From: Nocardiopsis sp. JB363
Lineage (GTDB): Bacteria; Actinomycetota; Actinomycetes; Streptosporangiales; Streptosporangiaceae
Assembly (NCBI RefSeq): GCF_900143625.1
Contig: NZ_FRFF01000030.1
Coordinates: 1 to 40,703 of the forward strand
Direction of reading: 5' to 3'
DNA length: 40,703 nt
Under the pieces are notes generated by a model that saw nothing but the letters and a program-made list of their open reading frames with translations, did no database searches and was not told where the DNA came from. Position 1 is the stretch's first letter. Each line of letters opens with the position of its first letter. Positions 39,273 to 40,703 of the stretch are shown piece by piece. The translations under genes were made by a program, and so were the position numbers.

Positions 39273-39992
39273 GTGACCGTTACGCTCTGGTGCGTCGCCG
39301 GTGCGGTGCGGCCGTCGCCCGCACCGTCGACGAGGCCGGCGTCGGCCGGTCTGGTCCTACGTGATCTGGCCCAGTACACCGCCGATCACCCGCCCGAAGT
39401 GCGCGCGGAGTTCGACGCCTCGCCCTTCGCCGCTCCCGAACAGTTGGCCGCCTACGCCATGAATCCCGGTCTGGCTCTGGCCGGCCAGGCCCTGTTCATG
39501 GCCGGGGCGCTCCTGTTGATTCCCGCCTTCGTCGCCCTGGCCCACAAATGCGTGGAACGCTCGCCCCGGCTCGCCATCACGGGTGCCCTCATGCTCCTGA
39601 TCTGCCTGGTAGCGCGCCTGTACTACGGAGGGGTCGACCAGACCGCTTTTCAGCTGGTCGACGCCATGGGGCTGGAAGCGGCCACCGAGCACGTCCTGGC
39701 GGTCTACCAACCCCTCTCCTACGGGCCTTGGCGGGTGCCGGTGATCGCTTCTTCGTTGCAGTATCCGGGCGGTCTCCTGTTGGCCTTGGCCGCCTACCGT
39801 GCGGGGGTGTTCGGAACCGGGCGCGCCCTGCTGTTGATACTCTGGGCGACGATCTGGGCCGGGGCGCTCAAGGAGACCGACACCTTCTACGGGCTCACGA
39901 CCGCGCTGGCGTTGTGCGTGGCCTTCGTTCCGCTGGGGCGCGGATCCTGCTGGACCGCGTGCCCGAACCTCGCGAGCGTCGCCGGTTCCTGA
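39273..39992 (+). CDS. Hypothetical multi-pass membrane protein
   Basis: A frame of about 239 residues from GTG 39273, with clear helices: LALAGQALFMAGALLLIPAF, RLAITGALMLLICLVARLYY, SLQYPGGLLLALAAY, RALLLILWATIWAGAL and GLTTALALCVAFVPLG. It begins with an odd segment (VTVTLWCVAGAVRPSPAPS) that lacks the usual first helix. The final 13 residues, SCWTACPNLASVAG and so on, look unlike a natural end: the +1 frame gives ARILLDRVPEPRERRRFLSW, a plausible cytoplasmic tail, so a one-base loss in the GGGG run near 39938-39941 is possible. I do not recognise the family. No ribosome site is clear. Confidence 0.5.
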   Translation: MTVTLWCVAGAVRPSPAPSTRPASAGLVLRDLAQYTADHPPEVRAEFDASPFAAPEQLAAYAMNPGLALAGQALFMAGALLLIPAFVALAHKCVERSPRLAITGALMLLICLVARLYYGGVDQTAFQLVDAMGLEAATEHVLAVYQPLSYGPWRVPVIASSLQYPGGLLLALAAYRAGVFGTGRALLLILWATIWAGALKETDTFYGLTTALALCVAFVPLGRGSCWTACPNLASVAGS

Positions 39993-40039
39993 GTTGGTAG
40001 AGGACCGTTCCTGACCGCCACTGCCGGCACACTCGTTTC

Positions 40040-40670
40040 ATGAAGTCGACCTCGGCCCGACTGCTCCGACTCCTGTCCCTGCTCCAGACCCGCAAGGACT
40101 GGCCCGGCAACGACCTGGCCCAACGTCTGGAGGTGAGTCCACGTACGGTGCGCCGCGACGTGGACCGCCTGCGCGAACTGGGCTACCCCATCCACGCCGC
40201 CATGGGCACCGGTGGCGGCTACCAACTCGGTGCCGGGGCCTCCCTGCCCCCGCTGTTGCTGGACGACGACGAGGCCGTCGCGGTCACGGTGGGACTGCGC
40301 ACCGCCGCCCAGGGCGGGCTGTCGGGGATCGAGGAGACCTCGGTGCGCGCCCTGGCCAAACTGTTGCAGGTGCTTCCCTCCCGGCTGCGCCGCCGGGTGG
40401 ACGCGCTGGGGGCCTTCACCGTGCCGATGCCCTCCGAGGGACCCACCGTGGACGCCGACGTCCTGGCCCTGGTGGCGGCCACCTGCCGCGACAGCGAACG
40501 GTTGCGGTTCGACTACGAGAGCCACCAAGGCGCCCTGAGTCGACGGAACGTGGAGCCGCACCGTCTGGTCTCCCATGGACGACGCTGGTACCTGGTGGCC
40601 TGGGACATCACGCGCGAGAACTGGCGCACCTTCCGGGTCGATCGGATGCGCCCCCTGACCCCCACCGGCC
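40040..40670 (+). CDS. WYL-domain transcriptional regulator (YafY-type), 3' end missing
   Basis: A regulator read for 210 codons before the contig ends in adapter sequence. The N-terminal HTH is RLLRLLSLLQTRKDWPGNDL, then RLEVSPRTVRRDVDRLRELG, a DeoR-like winged helix. The middle has GAGASLPPLLLDDDEAVAVT and a long helical segment. The WYL domain begins with ERLRFDYESHQG and EPHRLVSHGRRWYLVAWD, where WYL is present, and FRVDRMRPLTPTG continues it. Full proteins have about 310-330 residues, so around a third is missing. WYL regulators often sense nucleotides or stress signals, but no ligand or target is inferable here. Confidence 0.9.
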
Positions 40671-40703
40671 CTGTCTCTAATACACATCAGACGCTGCCGA
40701 CGA
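40671..40703. other. Residual Nextera transposase adapter at the contig end
   Basis: The last 33 bases match the 33-base Nextera read-through adapter (19-base mosaic end plus GACGCTGCCGACGA) except for T-to-A changes at adapter positions 9 and 19. It is not genomic. On the minus strand it begins a frame with MCIRDR, a peptide commonly seen from untrimmed adapters. Confidence 0.97.

Noticed and set aside
39887..40687. 266-residue minus-strand frame starting MCIRDR
   Set aside because: Its start lies in the sequencing adapter and it runs antisense to the WYL regulator; the start peptide is a known adapter artefact.
1..40703. CRISPR arrays, tRNA or rRNA genes
   Set aside because: No regularly spaced repeats with unique spacers, no cloverleaf-like segments and no rRNA-like conserved blocks were seen on reading both strands.

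Overview
The window is 40.7 kb of very GC-rich DNA with strong G/C bias at third codon positions, GTG and TTG starts, several apparently leaderless genes, and many MFS, TetR, AraC, CGNR and SHOCT proteins. This points to an actinomycete. Nocardiopsis or a relative is my best guess from family resemblance, not something the sequence proves. The last 33 bases (40671-40703) are a Nextera transposase adapter with two mismatches, so this is the raw end of a draft contig and the last gene is cut there artificially.

Region 1 (1-8.4 kb) is a sugar uptake and catabolism locus. A leftward operon encodes two Gfo/Idh/MocA dehydrogenases and a DUF6807 (PmoA-like) protein, with start and stop codons overlapping. 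It diverges from a rightward ABC importer operon of two permeases followed by two closely related solute-binding lipoproteins. Two copies of one LacI/CcpA-like operator, 12 of 14 bases alike, sit on the two divergent promoters. No ATPase gene is present, so a shared ATPase such as MsiK is probably used. A perfect 20-bp hairpin ends the importer operon.

Region 2 (8.4-11.4 kb) is a rearrangement scar. An IS200/IS605-type element with a ruined tnpA and an intact tnpB lies between the last 36 codons of a LuxR-type response regulator and the first ~90 codons of an ABC permease whose ATPase partner survives. The missing pieces suggest that a two-component/ABC efflux locus was deleted around the element.

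Region 3 (11.5-25 kb) holds a baeRF-type protein, an MFS/AraC divergent pair, an alpha/beta hydrolase, a TetR/MFS pair, a Tat-exported PhoD-type phosphatase, an LCM-type methyltransferase, an MntR-like DtxR regulator, a zinc ribbon, an NTF2-like protein and a fulvocin C-related cysteine protein.

Region 4 (24.7-33.9 kb) holds a DJ-1/PfpI protein divergent from a quinone oxidoreductase, a fused PabA-PabB aminodeoxychorismate synthase, a SHOCT membrane protein, an ABC-F protein with a WhiB7-like promoter and long leader, a frameshifted nitroreductase divergent from a MerR regulator across a large inverted repeat, and a VOC/AraC pair.

Region 5 (33.9-40.7 kb) holds a sugar-porter MFS, a secreted protein, a YiaA/YiaB-type membrane protein behind a MacR-box-like palindrome, a DAO-type flavoenzyme, DDAH, a CGNR regulator, a membrane protein and a truncated WYL regulator.

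The most interesting items are the paired operators with duplicated binding proteins, the TnpB element with its deletion scar, the ABC-F leader, the merR/nitroreductase operator array and the fulvocin C-related gene. I found no CRISPR array, rRNA or tRNA, and no complete biosynthetic gene cluster.
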